DNA of 64,000 bases from Oscillospiraceae bacterium (GCA_031262985.1 JAISGQ010000005.1:1-64000); one strand, 5' to 3'. Shown: positions 9,097-20,667, counted from the stretch's first letter. The notes: a model not told the origin generated them from the letters alone. Numbers and translations: made by a program.

Positions 9097-9939
9097 CTAC
9101 TCCGCCGCCGCAGTCGGAGCAGTGTCGTCAGGCTCAGTCCCCTGCGCAGTAGTAACCGCAGGTGCAGTCTTCTGCTGCCTGCCCGTGTGGTCGATAGTAT
9201 ACCCATCGCGGTAGATATTTTCCGATATCTTAGTGAATGTATATCCCTTCTCCAACAGATTTTCGATTGTAGCGGGAAGTGAGGCGGGAGTATTTACCGC
9301 CGCATTGTGGAACAATACAATCGAGCCTGGAATTACTCTCTGCGTAACACGCGCGGTAATCTGCTCGGAGGGAGGATTCTTCCAGTCGTGGCTGTCAACA
9401 TCCCACTGTATGCAGTACATTCCGAGTGAGTCTGTAACTTCAATCAAAGTATCGTTATACTCCCCGTAGGGGGCGCGGAACAGCAGAGGACGCTCCCCCG
9501 TAATCGCCTCAATTTTCGAGTTGCACGCCTCTATTTCCTGCCTCATCTGCTCCCGCGAGAGCTTATTCATGTGCGGGTGAGTGTTTGAGTGATTCATTAT
9601 CTCGTGACCCGCGTCATAGAGTGCCTTGACTGATTCGGGGAATTTGTCAACCCAATCTCCCACAAGAAAAAACGTAGCTTTCACCTTGTATTTTTCGAGT
9701 ATTTCAATGAGAATCTCAGTGTCTTCATTTCCCCACGCCGCGTCAAAACTGATACTTACTATCTTGTCATTTTCCTCCCTTCCCACCGCGTAGATGGGGA
9801 GTTTCTTTTTTGAAGCGGACACGCCGATAGTCGCACTCCCCGCACCGCTTACCGCTATAGAGAACACAAAAGCGAAGATAATAAGCGATACGCCGAGTAG
9901 AGATAATTGCCGTTTGCTTGTAATTGTGAAAAATTTCAT
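9097..9939 (-). CDS. pdaB: PdaB-like polysaccharide deacetylase (CE4)
   Basis: A secreted or membrane-anchored carbohydrate esterase 4 protein (280 residues). An N-terminal hydrophobic segment (LLGVSLIIFAFVFSIAVSG) serves as signal anchor. CE4 motifs are visible in order: SFDAAWGNEDT (the sporulation PdaB variant of the first metal/base motif), HSNTHPHM (metal-binding His pair), RAPYGEYND, and a late LFHNAA. PdaB-type proteins modify peptidoglycan or cortex in spore formers. The ATG at 9937-9939 is preferred over an upstream GTG because GGAGG lies nine bases before it. The C-terminus is a T/A/P-rich tail of low complexity. It is transcribed divergently from recJ. The family assignment is firm; the spore-specific role is inferred from the SFDAAWG signature and from spore genes elsewhere in the window. 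Confidence 0.88.
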   Translation of the reverse strand: MKFFTITSKRQLSLLGVSLIIFAFVFSIAVSGAGSATIGVSASKKKLPIYAVGREENDKIVSISFDAAWGNEDTEILIEILEKYKVKATFFLVGDWVDKFPESVKALYDAGHEIMNHSNTHPHMNKLSREQMRQEIEACNSKIEAITGERPLLFRAPYGEYNDTLIEVTDSLGMYCIQWDVDSHDWKNPPSEQITARVTQRVIPGSIVLFHNAAVNTPASLPATIENLLEKGYTFTKISENIYRDGYTIDHTGRQQKTAPAVTTAQGTEPDDTAPTAAAE

Positions 9940-9989
9940 TGTACACACCCTCCGGATAAATTATTTATTGACAAAACCGCTCAAAGCTA

Positions 9990-10018
9990 TTGAACTGAGT
10001 TTTTTTCGGTGTTATAAT
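9990..10018 (+). promoter_or_regulatory. Sigma-A-type promoter for recJ-rel
   Basis: TTGAAC, a 17-bp spacer and TATAAT precede recJ by about 46 bp. A closer-to-consensus TTGACA at 9968-9973 lacks a suitably spaced -10 box. Confidence 0.6.
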
Positions 10019-10064
10019 TGGACATTAATATAATTTGTTAATTTGTGGGGGAGATGAATTTGGT

Positions 10065-12128
10065 ATGCCGCATAAACTCATCAGTGTAAAAGCCGCGAAC
10101 AAGGAGCTTTCGCGGAAAATAGCCGCGCAGTACGGTATTCCGGCATACACCGCACATCTTCTCGTGACACGCGGTATCTTACAGGAGGAGGAAATACTCT
10201 CTCTTCTCTCCGACGAGCCGCCCTGCCTTGTAAATCCGTTTGATTTTGCCGATATGCAAAAGGCGGCGGACAGGATAACAAGGGCAATTGAAAACTGCGA
10301 AAAAATAGCGATATACGGTGACTATGATGCCGATGGAGTAACGTCGTCGGCACTGCTTTTTTCTTTTTTGGAGATGTTTGACGCCAACGCCTTCGTCCTC
10401 ATCCCCGACAGGGAGAAGGACGGCTACGGGCTGTCAATGAGCGCGGTAGACAAGATTCACGCACAGCAGGCGACGCTCATAATCACAGTGGATAACGGCG
10501 TTCGCTCCGTGGAGGAGATAAAGTACGCCTCCTCTCTCGGAATAGATACCGTGGTGACCGACCACCACCTGACGGGGGAAGTTCTCCCTCCCGCAGTCGC
10601 CGTGGTCGATCCGCACAGGTCGGACTGCGACAGCGGCTTTAAGGACTACGCGGGAGTGGGGGTAGTATTTAAACTCGTGTGCGCCCTTCAGGGCGACGAG
10701 GAGTTTGTACTCGAAAACTACGCGGATATAATCGCACTCGGCACTATAGCCGACTCCGTTCCTCTTATAGGGGAAAACCGCACGCTCGTGAAGGCGGGCT
10801 TGCGTTCGATAGAGAACAGAGACCGAATAGGGCTTGATATGCTCATATCGGCGGCGGGAGCAGGGAAAAACGGCATATCGTCCTCCGACGTTGCCTACCT
10901 CTTAGCTCCGCGCATAAACGCGGCGGGTCGTATGGGCAGCGCGGACAGGGCGTTTCGTCTCCTCCTTTCGGAGGACTACGACGAGTGCAGGAGCTTAGCG
11001 GACGAGCTTAACAGCGAAAACGCCGACAGACAGCTCCTCGAAAAGAAGATAATGCTGGAGATAGACGACATCCTCCTCAAAAATCCCTCTCTCTCACAAA
11101 GCCGAGTGATAGTCATAGCGGGCGAAGGCTGGAAAAAGGGAGTAATAGGACTATTCGCAGGCAAGCTCTGCGAGCGATTTGCAAAGCCCTGCTTCGTCAT
11201 ATCAGCCGACGGCGATGTCTCCCATGGTTCGGCGAGGAGTATAGAGGGCTTCTCCCTCAATGAGGCTATGACCGCTTGCGGCAACCTCCTACTCCAATTT
11301 GGAGGACACGAGTTCGCGGCGGGCTTCGCCATCTCGGCGGACAACATAGACTTGTTTAGGCTTGCAATCAATGAATACGCTGAAAAACTGCCGGATATGC
11401 CAATTCCGGCTATGGAAGTTGAGTGTAATATTTCCCCGAAATACGTAAATACCGATTTTGTCAGGGCAGGTCAGCTCTTAGAGCCGTTTGGATACAGCAA
11501 TCCCGCGCCGATAGTTTGCCTGACGAACTGCAAGGTCTCCTCCGTAACGCATCTGAGCGGAGGAAAGCACCAGAAGCTGCTCCTAACTAAAGACGGAGCG
11601 GGAGTAGAGGCACTGTGGTTCTCCGTTCCCGACGAGTGCTGCCCATTTGCCGAGGGAGATATAGTAGACGCGGCGGCGGAGCTGTCGGTGTCGGTCTACA
11701 ACGGCAGGGAGAGCGTATCGGCGAATGTCAAGATGATTAAGCTGTCCTCCGCCGACAGGCGAAAAACGATAGAAGATGAGCGTATATTTGAAAAGTTTTG
11801 CAGGAATGAGAAGCTTTCCTCCGATGAGGTGCGTAAAATAGATGTAAACCGCGCCGATATAGAAGCTGTCTACAGGTATCTTCGGAAAAACGGCGGCTTT
11901 GGGGGAGATACCGAGGTTCTCTTTGAACGGCTGTCGGTACTGGGACTGACCGACTACGGGAAGCTGCTGGTTGTCCTCGCCATGATGGAGGAAGCCGGAC
12001 TTATAAAGCAGGGAGAACAGAGAGCCGGTACTGTGATAAGGCTTTGCGACGTCACGCAAAAGGTTGATATTTTTGAGTGCAGTCTATATAAACGGATTGA
12101 AGATATGAAGTGCGGAGTATTGGAGTGA
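10065..12128 (+). CDS. recJ: Single-stranded-DNA-specific exonuclease RecJ
   Basis: This encodes a 687-residue DHH-family 5'-3' ssDNA exonuclease used in recombination and mismatch or base-excision repair. Visible motifs are IYGDYDADGVTSSALL (motif I metal ligands), ITVDNG, VTDHH (the DHH motif), a DHHA1-type region with GAGKNGISSSDVAYLLAPRINAAGRMG and GGHEFAAGFAI, and an OB-like segment after about residue 450. The ATG at 10065 is chosen because GGGGGAG sits 11 bases upstream; the longer TTG-started frame would begin before that site. It is followed 10 bp later by rel, as in many Firmicutes, suggesting co-transcription. Confidence 0.95.
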   Translation: MPHKLISVKAANKELSRKIAAQYGIPAYTAHLLVTRGILQEEEILSLLSDEPPCLVNPFDFADMQKAADRITRAIENCEKIAIYGDYDADGVTSSALLFSFLEMFDANAFVLIPDREKDGYGLSMSAVDKIHAQQATLIITVDNGVRSVEEIKYASSLGIDTVVTDHHLTGEVLPPAVAVVDPHRSDCDSGFKDYAGVGVVFKLVCALQGDEEFVLENYADIIALGTIADSVPLIGENRTLVKAGLRSIENRDRIGLDMLISAAGAGKNGISSSDVAYLLAPRINAAGRMGSADRAFRLLLSEDYDECRSLADELNSENADRQLLEKKIMLEIDDILLKNPSLSQSRVIVIAGEGWKKGVIGLFAGKLCERFAKPCFVISADGDVSHGSARSIEGFSLNEAMTACGNLLLQFGGHEFAAGFAISADNIDLFRLAINEYAEKLPDMPIPAMEVECNISPKYVNTDFVRAGQLLEPFGYSNPAPIVCLTNCKVSSVTHLSGGKHQKLLLTKDGAGVEALWFSVPDECCPFAEGDIVDAAAELSVSVYNGRESVSANVKMIKLSSADRRKTIEDERIFEKFCRNEKLSSDEVRKIDVNRADIEAVYRYLRKNGGFGGDTEVLFERLSVLGLTDYGKLLVVLAMMEEAGLIKQGEQRAGTVIRLCDVTQKVDIFECSLYKRIEDMKCGVLE

Positions 12129-12138
12129 GTGAGATAAT

Positions 12139-14343
<2,205 letters not shown>

Positions 14344-14344
14344 T

Positions 14345-14430
14345 GCAGGAGAGATACAGGGGATTCTGACTAAGGCAGGAGAAATACAGGGGAGTTCAAA
14401 CTAAGGCACAGGAGATACGATATACGAGAG
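14345..14430. repeat. Short imperfect tandem repeat in rel-dtd spacer
   Basis: Two units of about 30 bp share GCAGGAGA(G/A)ATACAGGGGA and end in CTAAG (14345-14374 and 14375-14405). A third, decayed unit follows. Confidence 0.7.
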
Positions 14431-14431
14431 C

Positions 14432-14455
14432 TTAGGCGGTGTCAACACCTCCTAA
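14432..14455. promoter_or_regulatory. Short hairpin upstream of dtd
   Basis: TTAGGCGGTGT and ACACCTCCTAA can pair over 11 positions with one mismatch around a 2-nt turn. It lies just before the dtd Shine-Dalgarno (GGGGAGG). It could shape dtd translation or end the rel message; no T-tract follows. Confidence 0.4.
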
Positions 14456-14480
14456 AATAAAGCAGGGGAGGCGAACGGCA

Positions 14481-14939
14481 ATGCGTGCTGTAATTCAGCG
14501 TGTATCGAGCGCGGCGTGTGAGTGCGAGGGAGCGGTCACAGGTGAAATAGGCGGCGGATTCGCGGTTTTTCTGGGAGTACATGAGAGCGACACCGAACAG
14601 CAGGCGGACTATATCGCGAAAAAGATAGCAAATATGCGGATTTTCTGCGACGAGGACGACAAGATGAATCTCTCGCTCTCTGACTGCGGCGGTGAGATAC
14701 TGCTCATCTCGCAGTTTACGCTGTACGGCGATTGCAGTCACGGGAACAGACCGTACTTTGCCGCCGCCGCGCGTCCCGAAAAGGCGGTAGTGCTATACGA
14801 ATATGTAATATCACTCCTTCGGGATAAGTATAAAATAGGCGTAAAGACAGGGGTTTTCGGCGGTAAAATGAGAATTTCACTGGTCAACGAAGGACCTGTC
14901 ACCATAATTCTTGACACAGAGGAGATGAGGAAAAAATGA
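14481..14939 (+). CDS. dtd: D-aminoacyl-tRNA deacylase
   Basis: A 152-residue DTD that removes D-amino acids mischarged on tRNA in the cytosol. It starts with the family signature MRAVIQRV and carries SQFTLYGD and the C-terminal NEGPVT (SQFTL and NxGPxT motifs of the substrate pocket). Length is normal for the family. The ATG at 14481 has GGGGAGG nine bases upstream; the earlier GTG in frame is ignored. It overlaps the next gene by ATGA and is the usual companion of rel. Confidence 0.95.
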   Translation: MRAVIQRVSSAACECEGAVTGEIGGGFAVFLGVHESDTEQQADYIAKKIANMRIFCDEDDKMNLSLSDCGGEILLISQFTLYGDCSHGNRPYFAAAARPEKAVVLYEYVISLLRDKYKIGVKTGVFGGKMRISLVNEGPVTIILDTEEMRKK

Positions 14940-15580
14940 AAATAAAGCGCATTGTTATGGGATTCCTTGCCACTAACTGCTACATCCTCACCGATGAGAA
15001 AACAGGCTGTGCCGCAGTCATAGACCCCGCGCTTTACACAGAGGAGCTGTCGGCGGAGCTGGAGAGAATCGGCGCGGAGAATGTCAAGTACGTTCTGCTG
15101 ACCCACCCTCACCACGACCATATTTTGGGTGTGGACAAGACAATCGAAGCAACAGGCGCGAGGCTGGCAATCCACAAGTTGGATGCTCCCGCACTCAATA
15201 GCGCGGACACGAGCGGCTCTGCAAACAAGCGAATAAACAGGACTATAGGAACAAAGCCCGACCTCCTCCTCAGCGACGGCGACGTAATTAATTTAGGGGA
15301 GCTGAGTATAGCTGTCATGCACACTCCGGGGCATACGGCCGGCAGTGCCTGCTACATATGCGAGGATGTGATTTTTGCAGGAGACACGCTCTTTTACCTC
15401 AACTGCGGACGGTGCGACTTGCCTACGGGGAACTACGCCGCCATGCTCGGCTCTTTAGCAAGACTTGCGGCACTGCCCGGCGACTACACTGTCTACCCCG
15501 GACACGACGTTAAGACTACTCTCGATTTTGAACGCAGGAACAACGAGTATATGCGTGAAGGAATAGCAGGAAAAGCATGA
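14936..15580 (+). CDS. MBL-fold hydrolase (glyoxalase II-like)
   Basis: A 214-residue metallo-beta-lactamase-fold protein. THPHHDH supplies the HxHxDH zinc motif, and TPGHTAGS, FAGDTLF and YPGHD supply further ligands in the right order. Such small stand-alone proteins hydrolyse thioesters or related substrates; the exact substrate cannot be read from the sequence. It overlaps dtd upstream and hemZ downstream by 4 bp each (ATGA), so it belongs to a tightly coupled rel-dtd-mbl-hemZ run, a synteny common in Clostridia. Confidence 0.9.
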   Translation: MKIKRIVMGFLATNCYILTDEKTGCAAVIDPALYTEELSAELERIGAENVKYVLLTHPHHDHILGVDKTIEATGARLAIHKLDAPALNSADTSGSANKRINRTIGTKPDLLLSDGDVINLGELSIAVMHTPGHTAGSACYICEDVIFAGDTLFYLNCGRCDLPTGNYAAMLGSLARLAALPGDYTVYPGHDVKTTLDFERRNNEYMREGIAGKA

Positions 15581-17076
15581 TTGTATATATAAACGGAACG
15601 AACAACAACCACGAAATTCTTCAGGTTTGCCGATTGTTTTTCCCCGAGAGGGAGATAACCGAGGTGTCTGCTCCTCCCGATTTATCCGAAATTACGGCAA
15701 GCGGGAGAGTGTATGTCTGCCTCGATATTCACACAGACGACCGATTCATATACGCCGATGTAGGAGTAAAAACCGCTCTCTTTGACGAAGGAGAGCGGCT
15801 TTGTGCGGATATTTCCTGCCTTTCCGATGAGGAGAAGAAGGACGAGCTTGAGCATGAAGCAATCGTCTGTATGTATGAAATGATTGTAAAGCTAACCGGA
15901 TTTACTCCTCCATGGGGGATTCTTATAGGAGTTCGCCCGATAAAGCTCCTTCGCTCGCTGGAGGGCAGGCACGGCGCGGAGGAAGCCATAAGGCTATTCC
16001 GCGATTACTACAAGGTGTCTGATGGTAAAATCAATCTCTCCGCGCGGACGCTAAAGAACGAGAGCGCAGTGCTGGCGCAGTCGCGGAGCAACTCCTTCAG
16101 CCTCTACATCTCCATCCCGTTCTGCCCCAGCAGGTGCAAGTACTGCTCATTTGTCGCCCACTCGATAGAAAACGCGGGACATCTAATCCCCGAATACGTC
16201 AATCTACTTGTAAAGGAGATTGGCATTACAGCAGAACTCGCCCGCAGGCTGAACCTCCGCCTCGAATCAGTGTACATGGGAGGCGGCACACCTACCACCC
16301 TGTCGGCGGAGCAGATGACCGCCGTTCTAAGCGAGGTAACGCGGCGGTTTGACATGACTACGGTGAGGGAGTTTACCGTGGAGGCGGGCAGACCCGACAC
16401 CATAACCGCCGACAAGCTCATCGCGATGAAGCAGTGCGGAGTTGGCAGAATCAGTATAAACCCCCAGACAATGGACGATGATATCCTAAGGAGAATAGGC
16501 AGGCGGCACACGGCGAAGGATGTTGCTAATGCCTATCATTTAGCGCGGAGTATTGGCTTCTCCCACATCAATATGGATTTGATAGCGGGGCTTGAGGGCG
16601 ACACTCCCTGTGGCTTTGAGAAAACGGTGAGGGAGGTTGTCTCCCTTAACCCCGAGGCTGTGACCGTTCACACGCTGTCACTAAAGCGGTCGGCGCGTCT
16701 CTCCTCTCAGCGGGAGGACTTTTTCAGAGGTGAAATGCTCTCCTGCCGCGAGATGACCGAGCTTGCCGACAGGGAGCTGTCCGCCGCAGGATACGAGCCG
16801 TACTACCTCTACCGCCAGACGAGGACACTCGGCAACCTCGAGAATGTAGGGTGGTCGCGCAGTGGCTTTGAGGGAGTTTACAACATATTCATGATGGACG
16901 AAACCCACTCCGTTTTAGCGGTAGGAGCGGGAGGCACTACCAAGCTAAGACAGCAGGGAACGAATAATATCGAGCGAATAACCAACTACAAATTCCCGTA
17001 TGAATATATATCCATGTTCGATTCGCTCATGGAGAAGAAGAAGGGGATAGAGGAGTTTTATGAGAAATTTTGTTGA
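15577..17076 (+). CDS. hemZ: Coproporphyrinogen dehydrogenase HemZ-like radical SAM protein
   Basis: A 499-residue member of the HemN/HemZ radical SAM group. The HemZ-type N-terminal extension (about 1-165) precedes FCPSRCKYCSF, the CxxxCxxC 4Fe-4S/SAM motif near residue 182, followed by YMGGGTPTTL and the TIM-barrel strands. HemZ is named for oxygen-independent coproporphyrinogen III oxidation. In anaerobes lacking other heme genes, related proteins may have other roles, and no other heme gene is present here. It overlaps the next gene by 17 bp. Confidence 0.88.
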   Translation: MIVYINGTNNNHEILQVCRLFFPEREITEVSAPPDLSEITASGRVYVCLDIHTDDRFIYADVGVKTALFDEGERLCADISCLSDEEKKDELEHEAIVCMYEMIVKLTGFTPPWGILIGVRPIKLLRSLEGRHGAEEAIRLFRDYYKVSDGKINLSARTLKNESAVLAQSRSNSFSLYISIPFCPSRCKYCSFVAHSIENAGHLIPEYVNLLVKEIGITAELARRLNLRLESVYMGGGTPTTLSAEQMTAVLSEVTRRFDMTTVREFTVEAGRPDTITADKLIAMKQCGVGRISINPQTMDDDILRRIGRRHTAKDVANAYHLARSIGFSHINMDLIAGLEGDTPCGFEKTVREVVSLNPEAVTVHTLSLKRSARLSSQREDFFRGEMLSCREMTELADRELSAAGYEPYYLYRQTRTLGNLENVGWSRSGFEGVYNIFMMDETHSVLAVGAGGTTKLRQQGTNNIERITNYKFPYEYISMFDSLMEKKKGIEEFYEKFC

Positions 17077-18016
17077 TTACTATATATACTACAATGAAAG
17101 ATTGCGGCATATCAACTCCTCCGCGCTGCATGAGCCTGAAAAGCTGATTGCCCAGATGGAACTGCGCTACAGGAGCAGGATAAATGAGATTGCCGATTTC
17201 GTACTCCGAAACGGCGAGGGGAACAAGCTTGTTATGCTGGCAGGTCCGTCCGGTTCGGGGAAGACCACTACCGCCGCCATGCTAATGGAGCGGTTCGCGG
17301 AGAAAAACGTCAACTCCTACCGCATTTCTCTCGACGACTTCTACCTCCCGAACGAGCAAGCCCCTCTAAATCCCGACGGCACGAAGGATTTCGAGTCGAT
17401 TTACGCCTTGGATTTTTCTCTCATGCGGGAGTGTCTGCTGTCGATTGTGGAGAAGGACGAGTGCTTACTCCCGCAGTTTGATTTTGACAAGAAGGTACGG
17501 CTTCCTCAACCGAGGCATATCAAGCTCAGCGGCAACGACGTTGTCATTGTGGAGGGGATACACGCCCTCAACCCGATTGTCACCGAGTGCCTGCCCGACG
17601 AAAAGACGCTGAAAATATACATAAGCGTAAAGCAGGGGATAAAGGACGAGACACGCTCCGTCATCTGCGCTCATGATTTGCGCTTGGTACGGCGCATTAT
17701 ACGCGATGTATCGAGGCGCGATTGTTCCCCCGAGGATACTATCTCCATGTGGAGCTCCGTTATGCGCGGCGAGAAGCTGTATATAAACCCCCACAAACGA
17801 AACGCCGACATTACTATTAACTCCATCCACATATATGAGCCGTGCGTGCTTGCTCCCGCCGCCGTTCCAATGCTGCTGGAGATAGATGACGACAGTGAGT
17901 ATAAGGACGCGGCGAACGCGCTTGTCAGAAAGCTTCGCAGATTTCATCCGATAGATTCCTCCCTTATTCCCGAAAATTCGCTCCTCAGAGAATTTATCGG
18001 GGGAGGCATATATTAA
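17060..18016 (+). CDS. Uridine kinase-like P-loop nucleoside kinase
   Basis: A 318-residue cytosolic kinase-like protein. AGPSGSGKTTTAA near residues 60-72 is the Walker A loop, ISLDDFYLP matches the Udk/PRK substrate-binding segment, and VVIVEGIHALNP is the Walker B region. The protein lacks the long N-terminal threonyl-tRNA-synthetase-like half seen in some clostridial relatives but keeps a roughly 50-residue N-terminal extension. GAGGAG precedes the ATG by four bases inside the end of hemZ. The likely reaction is ATP-dependent phosphorylation of uridine/cytidine, but substrate is not certain. Confidence 0.85.
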   Translation: MRNFVDYYIYYNERLRHINSSALHEPEKLIAQMELRYRSRINEIADFVLRNGEGNKLVMLAGPSGSGKTTTAAMLMERFAEKNVNSYRISLDDFYLPNEQAPLNPDGTKDFESIYALDFSLMRECLLSIVEKDECLLPQFDFDKKVRLPQPRHIKLSGNDVVIVEGIHALNPIVTECLPDEKTLKIYISVKQGIKDETRSVICAHDLRLVRRIIRDVSRRDCSPEDTISMWSSVMRGEKLYINPHKRNADITINSIHIYEPCVLAPAAVPMLLEIDDDSEYKDAANALVRKLRRFHPIDSSLIPENSLLREFIGGGIY

Positions 18017-18063
18017 CAAACAGTAAAATAATCATTATGTATGGGGCGTATTTCTTAAATTTA

Positions 18064-18093
18064 TTGCAATTGCACGCAAACGGGTGTTATAAT
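18064..18093 (+). promoter_or_regulatory. Sigma-A-type promoter
   Basis: TTGCAA, an 18-bp spacer and TATAAT lie about 28 bp before the zinc-ribbon gene start. Confidence 0.6.
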
Positions 18094-18121
18094 TGTGAAA
18101 ACTGTGTAGGAGATGAATTGT

Positions 18122-18604
18122 ATGGGTATTTTTGAAGATGTAGTTCTCAACGCCAAGACGGCGGCTAATACAGTGGGCAAAAAAGCGGGGGAGATTATTG
18201 ACATTTCCAAGCTGAGATTGTCCGCAGGAGAGATAAACGGCGAGATAGGGAAGAGGTACGAGGCTTTAGGGCGTGTGGTGTACGATTCAAAGAAGGACGG
18301 TACTAACATTGATGCTCTTGCAGCCGAGTGCGTAAAGAGCATAGACGCCCTCTACGAGCGGCTTGATATAGTCAACGCGAAGCTCGCCAAGCTCCGCCAC
18401 AAGTATCAGTGCGGGAGCTGCGGCGCGTCGAACGAGATTGATTCGGTGTACTGCAACAGGTGCGGCAAAAGGCTGTACGACGAGGACAGCGCGGATAACG
18501 GCGGGTACGGCAGTGCATCCTCCGAGAGCGAGTTTGAGGAGGAAGCGGCATACGCGCGTCAGGCGGGTTCTGATACGGACAAAACGAAGGACGATATAAT
18601 TTAA
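18122..18604 (+). CDS. Small zinc-ribbon protein, function unknown
   Basis: A 160-residue protein: an amphipathic helical N-terminus (about 1-90; KTAANTVGKKAGEIIDISKL and later helices), then a zinc ribbon CGSCGASNEIDSVYCNRCGK at about 97-116, then an acidic low-complexity tail. Proteins of this layout are common and uncharacterised in Clostridia. The ATG at 18122 has AGGAG nine bases upstream; the ATG nine bases earlier would abut the SD. It has its own promoter and is followed by a dispersed repeat element. Confidence 0.8.
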   Translation: MGIFEDVVLNAKTAANTVGKKAGEIIDISKLRLSAGEINGEIGKRYEALGRVVYDSKKDGTNIDALAAECVKSIDALYERLDIVNAKLAKLRHKYQCGSCGASNEIDSVYCNRCGKRLYDEDSADNGGYGSASSESEFEEEAAYARQAGSDTDKTKDDII

Positions 18605-18620
18605 AAATTTCAATTTGTCT

Positions 18621-18727
18621 TATAGTTAATTAACTTAGAAAACACCAAGAAAACGCGGGCGAAAAGTTCTGATTTGTGTTGGTTTAGTCCGTGGAGGCTT
18701 GATTGTTTTGTGGGTTAATTTAGTATA
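18621..18727 (+). repeat. Dispersed palindromic element, copy A
   Basis: Begins TATAGTTAATTAAC and ends GTTAATTTAGTATA, near-inverted ends. It contains AAACACCAAGAAAAC, GCGGGCGAAAAG, and GGAGGCTTGATTGTTTT in the same order as copies C (55280-55385) and D (62942-63046). The central hairpin arm has decayed here. It lies directly upstream of the Shine-Dalgarno of the spoVB-like gene. Confidence 0.8.
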
Positions 18728-18744
18728 ATAAGGAGTTGTATTAA

Positions 18745-20595
18745 GTGTCAGATAACCAAAATAAAGACAAACCCTCCGGTTTTTTCTCGTTTTTTTCAAA
18801 GATTAAAAACAAAATAGCAGGTAGCTCCGCTTTGGGCGGCAGCAAGGGACAGACCCTCACGCAGGGTGCTTTCATCCTCGTTTTTGCCACTATTATCGTC
18901 AAAATTATAGGAGCTATATTCAAGCTCCCTCTCGGAAGAGTTATCGGAGAGACGGGAATGGGATATTTTTCCGCCGCATACGCGCTGTATAATCCGATTT
19001 ACTCGATTACGGCGGTGGGTTTCACCTCCGCACTCTCGCGGCTTATCGCGGAGCATATCGCCAAGAATCGGTACAGAGATGTGCAGAGGACGCGCAGGGT
19101 GGCGCGTAGGCTCTTTATAACAACAGGAACACTGGGCTTCATTGCCATGACGGGCGGGTCGTTCCTTTACATCAAGACTGTCGATCCCGATTCGATATAC
19201 AGTATTTTAGCGATGTGTCCCTCGGTTTTCTTCTGCTGTGTAATGGCGTCCTACCGCGGATATTACGAGGGTACGCGGAATATGTTCCCCACAGCAATCT
19301 CTCAGGTTATCGAGTCGCTTGGAAAGCTCTTCCTCGGACTGGGCTCTGCCATTGCGATTGTGAAGATAGGAGACAGCCAGTTTAACTCCACAGGCATAGT
19401 TTACGGCGAGTTGGTATCGAATTTAGACCAAGCGCGTATGGTAAGCTACAAATACGCGGCTGCAGGGGCTATTTTGGGTATAACGATAGGCTCGTTTATT
19501 GCTCTTTGCTATCTGATATTCCGCTCTAAGAAGTCGGCGGACTCGGTTACAGACAAGGAGCTTCGCCAATCTCCCGTGCCGGTTTCCGACAAAACTACAC
19601 TTATAAACATATGCAAAATCGGTATTCCCATAGCGTTGGGTGCGCTTGCACTCACATTGACACAGCTTATTGACGCCGCAACCATTCAAACCCGCATAAG
19701 AGGGCTTGATTTGAGTGCACTCAATCAGTTCTACACCGAGCTGTGCGGGCTTAACGCCGAAGGAACAGGACCTCTCTTTAATTATGCCAAGGATTTGGAC
19801 AAAATTCCAGTAGCACTCTACGGCTCGTATAACTACGCGGTCAATATATACAGCCTTGTCCCTACCATAACTCAGGCGGTAGGCATAAGCGCGTTGCCCG
19901 CCGTTGCCTTTGCGTGGACGAGAAAAGATTTTACGTTAGTCAAAAAGAATATCAATTCTGTTGTGAGGATTATCACGCTTATAGGAATACCCGCAGGCTT
20001 CGGTATTTGCTTCCTCTCAGGTCCTATTCTCAAGCTGCTTTACGGCGGCAATCCCGGAGCTTTCATAGCAGAACCGATGCTTCGTGTTCTCGGAATTATG
20101 GTTATATTCGGAACCTTTGTAACTCCCGTCAACAGTATGCTTCAGGCGATAGGCAAGCAGACCACTACCGTCATGATTATTCTGGGAGGCGCGGCAATAA
20201 AGCTGATAATGAACTACACACTTGTTGGAATACAGGATATAAATATAAAGGGTGCGCCGTTCGGGTCGCTCTTCTGCTACATCTTCATTGTTGTATCGGG
20301 ATTTATCATCCTATTGAAAAACACAAAGATGAAGATGGAAATTGTCCCGATGTTCATAAAACCGCTTATTGCAGGCTTGGCTTGCGGAGTAAGCGCGTGG
20401 GTAGCATACGGCTTGCTCTCCCGTCTCACAGGCGATGATTCGTCAATTTTTACTGTCATTGCAATAGCCGTCGGAGGAATATTTTATGTGACTTTTGTGT
20501 TTTTACTTAAAATTTTTACAAAAGATGACATTTTAATGCTTCCAAAAGGGGAAAAAATTGCAAATATGCTTGCAAAATACAAAATTATAAGTTAA
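18745..20595 (+). CDS. spoVB: SpoVB/MurJ-like MOP-family polysaccharide flippase
   Basis: A 616-residue polytopic membrane protein of the MATE/MOP superfamily. About 14 hydrophobic segments follow a 35-residue polar N-terminus, with the family start GAFILVFATIIVKIIGAIFKLPLGRVIGETGMGYF. Relatives flip lipid-linked cell-wall or cortex precursors (SpoVB, YabM, MurJ type). The GTG start at 18745 has AAGGAG nine bases upstream. It is the first gene of a conserved order, flippase-mazG-hup-rqcP-yabP-yabQ-divIC-S1, seen across spore formers, which favours a SpoVB/YabM-type role over general MurJ. The exact paralogue is uncertain. Confidence 0.88.
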   Translation: MSDNQNKDKPSGFFSFFSKIKNKIAGSSALGGSKGQTLTQGAFILVFATIIVKIIGAIFKLPLGRVIGETGMGYFSAAYALYNPIYSITAVGFTSALSRLIAEHIAKNRYRDVQRTRRVARRLFITTGTLGFIAMTGGSFLYIKTVDPDSIYSILAMCPSVFFCCVMASYRGYYEGTRNMFPTAISQVIESLGKLFLGLGSAIAIVKIGDSQFNSTGIVYGELVSNLDQARMVSYKYAAAGAILGITIGSFIALCYLIFRSKKSADSVTDKELRQSPVPVSDKTTLINICKIGIPIALGALALTLTQLIDAATIQTRIRGLDLSALNQFYTELCGLNAEGTGPLFNYAKDLDKIPVALYGSYNYAVNIYSLVPTITQAVGISALPAVAFAWTRKDFTLVKKNINSVVRIITLIGIPAGFGICFLSGPILKLLYGGNPGAFIAEPMLRVLGIMVIFGTFVTPVNSMLQAIGKQTTTVMIILGGAAIKLIMNYTLVGIQDINIKGAPFGSLFCYIFIVVSGFIILLKNTKMKMEIVPMFIKPLIAGLACGVSAWVAYGLLSRLTGDDSSIFTVIAIAVGGIFYVTFVFLLKIFTKDDILMLPKGEKIANMLAKYKIIS

Positions 20596-20667
20596 AATGT
20601 CAAAGACACGTAATTAAGTGAAGTTAAAAAACGTGAAGTTTTCCAATCTGTTTTCGAGGATTTTGAG

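Noticed and set aside
9968-10018. TTGACA at 9968 as the -35 of recJ
   Set aside because: It is about 39 bp from the only good -10 box; the TTGAAC at 9990 is correctly spaced.
18699-18729. Promoter made by the right end of dispersed element copy A (TTGATT and TATAAT)
   Set aside because: The spacer would be 19 bp and transcription would begin after the Shine-Dalgarno of the spoVB-like gene.
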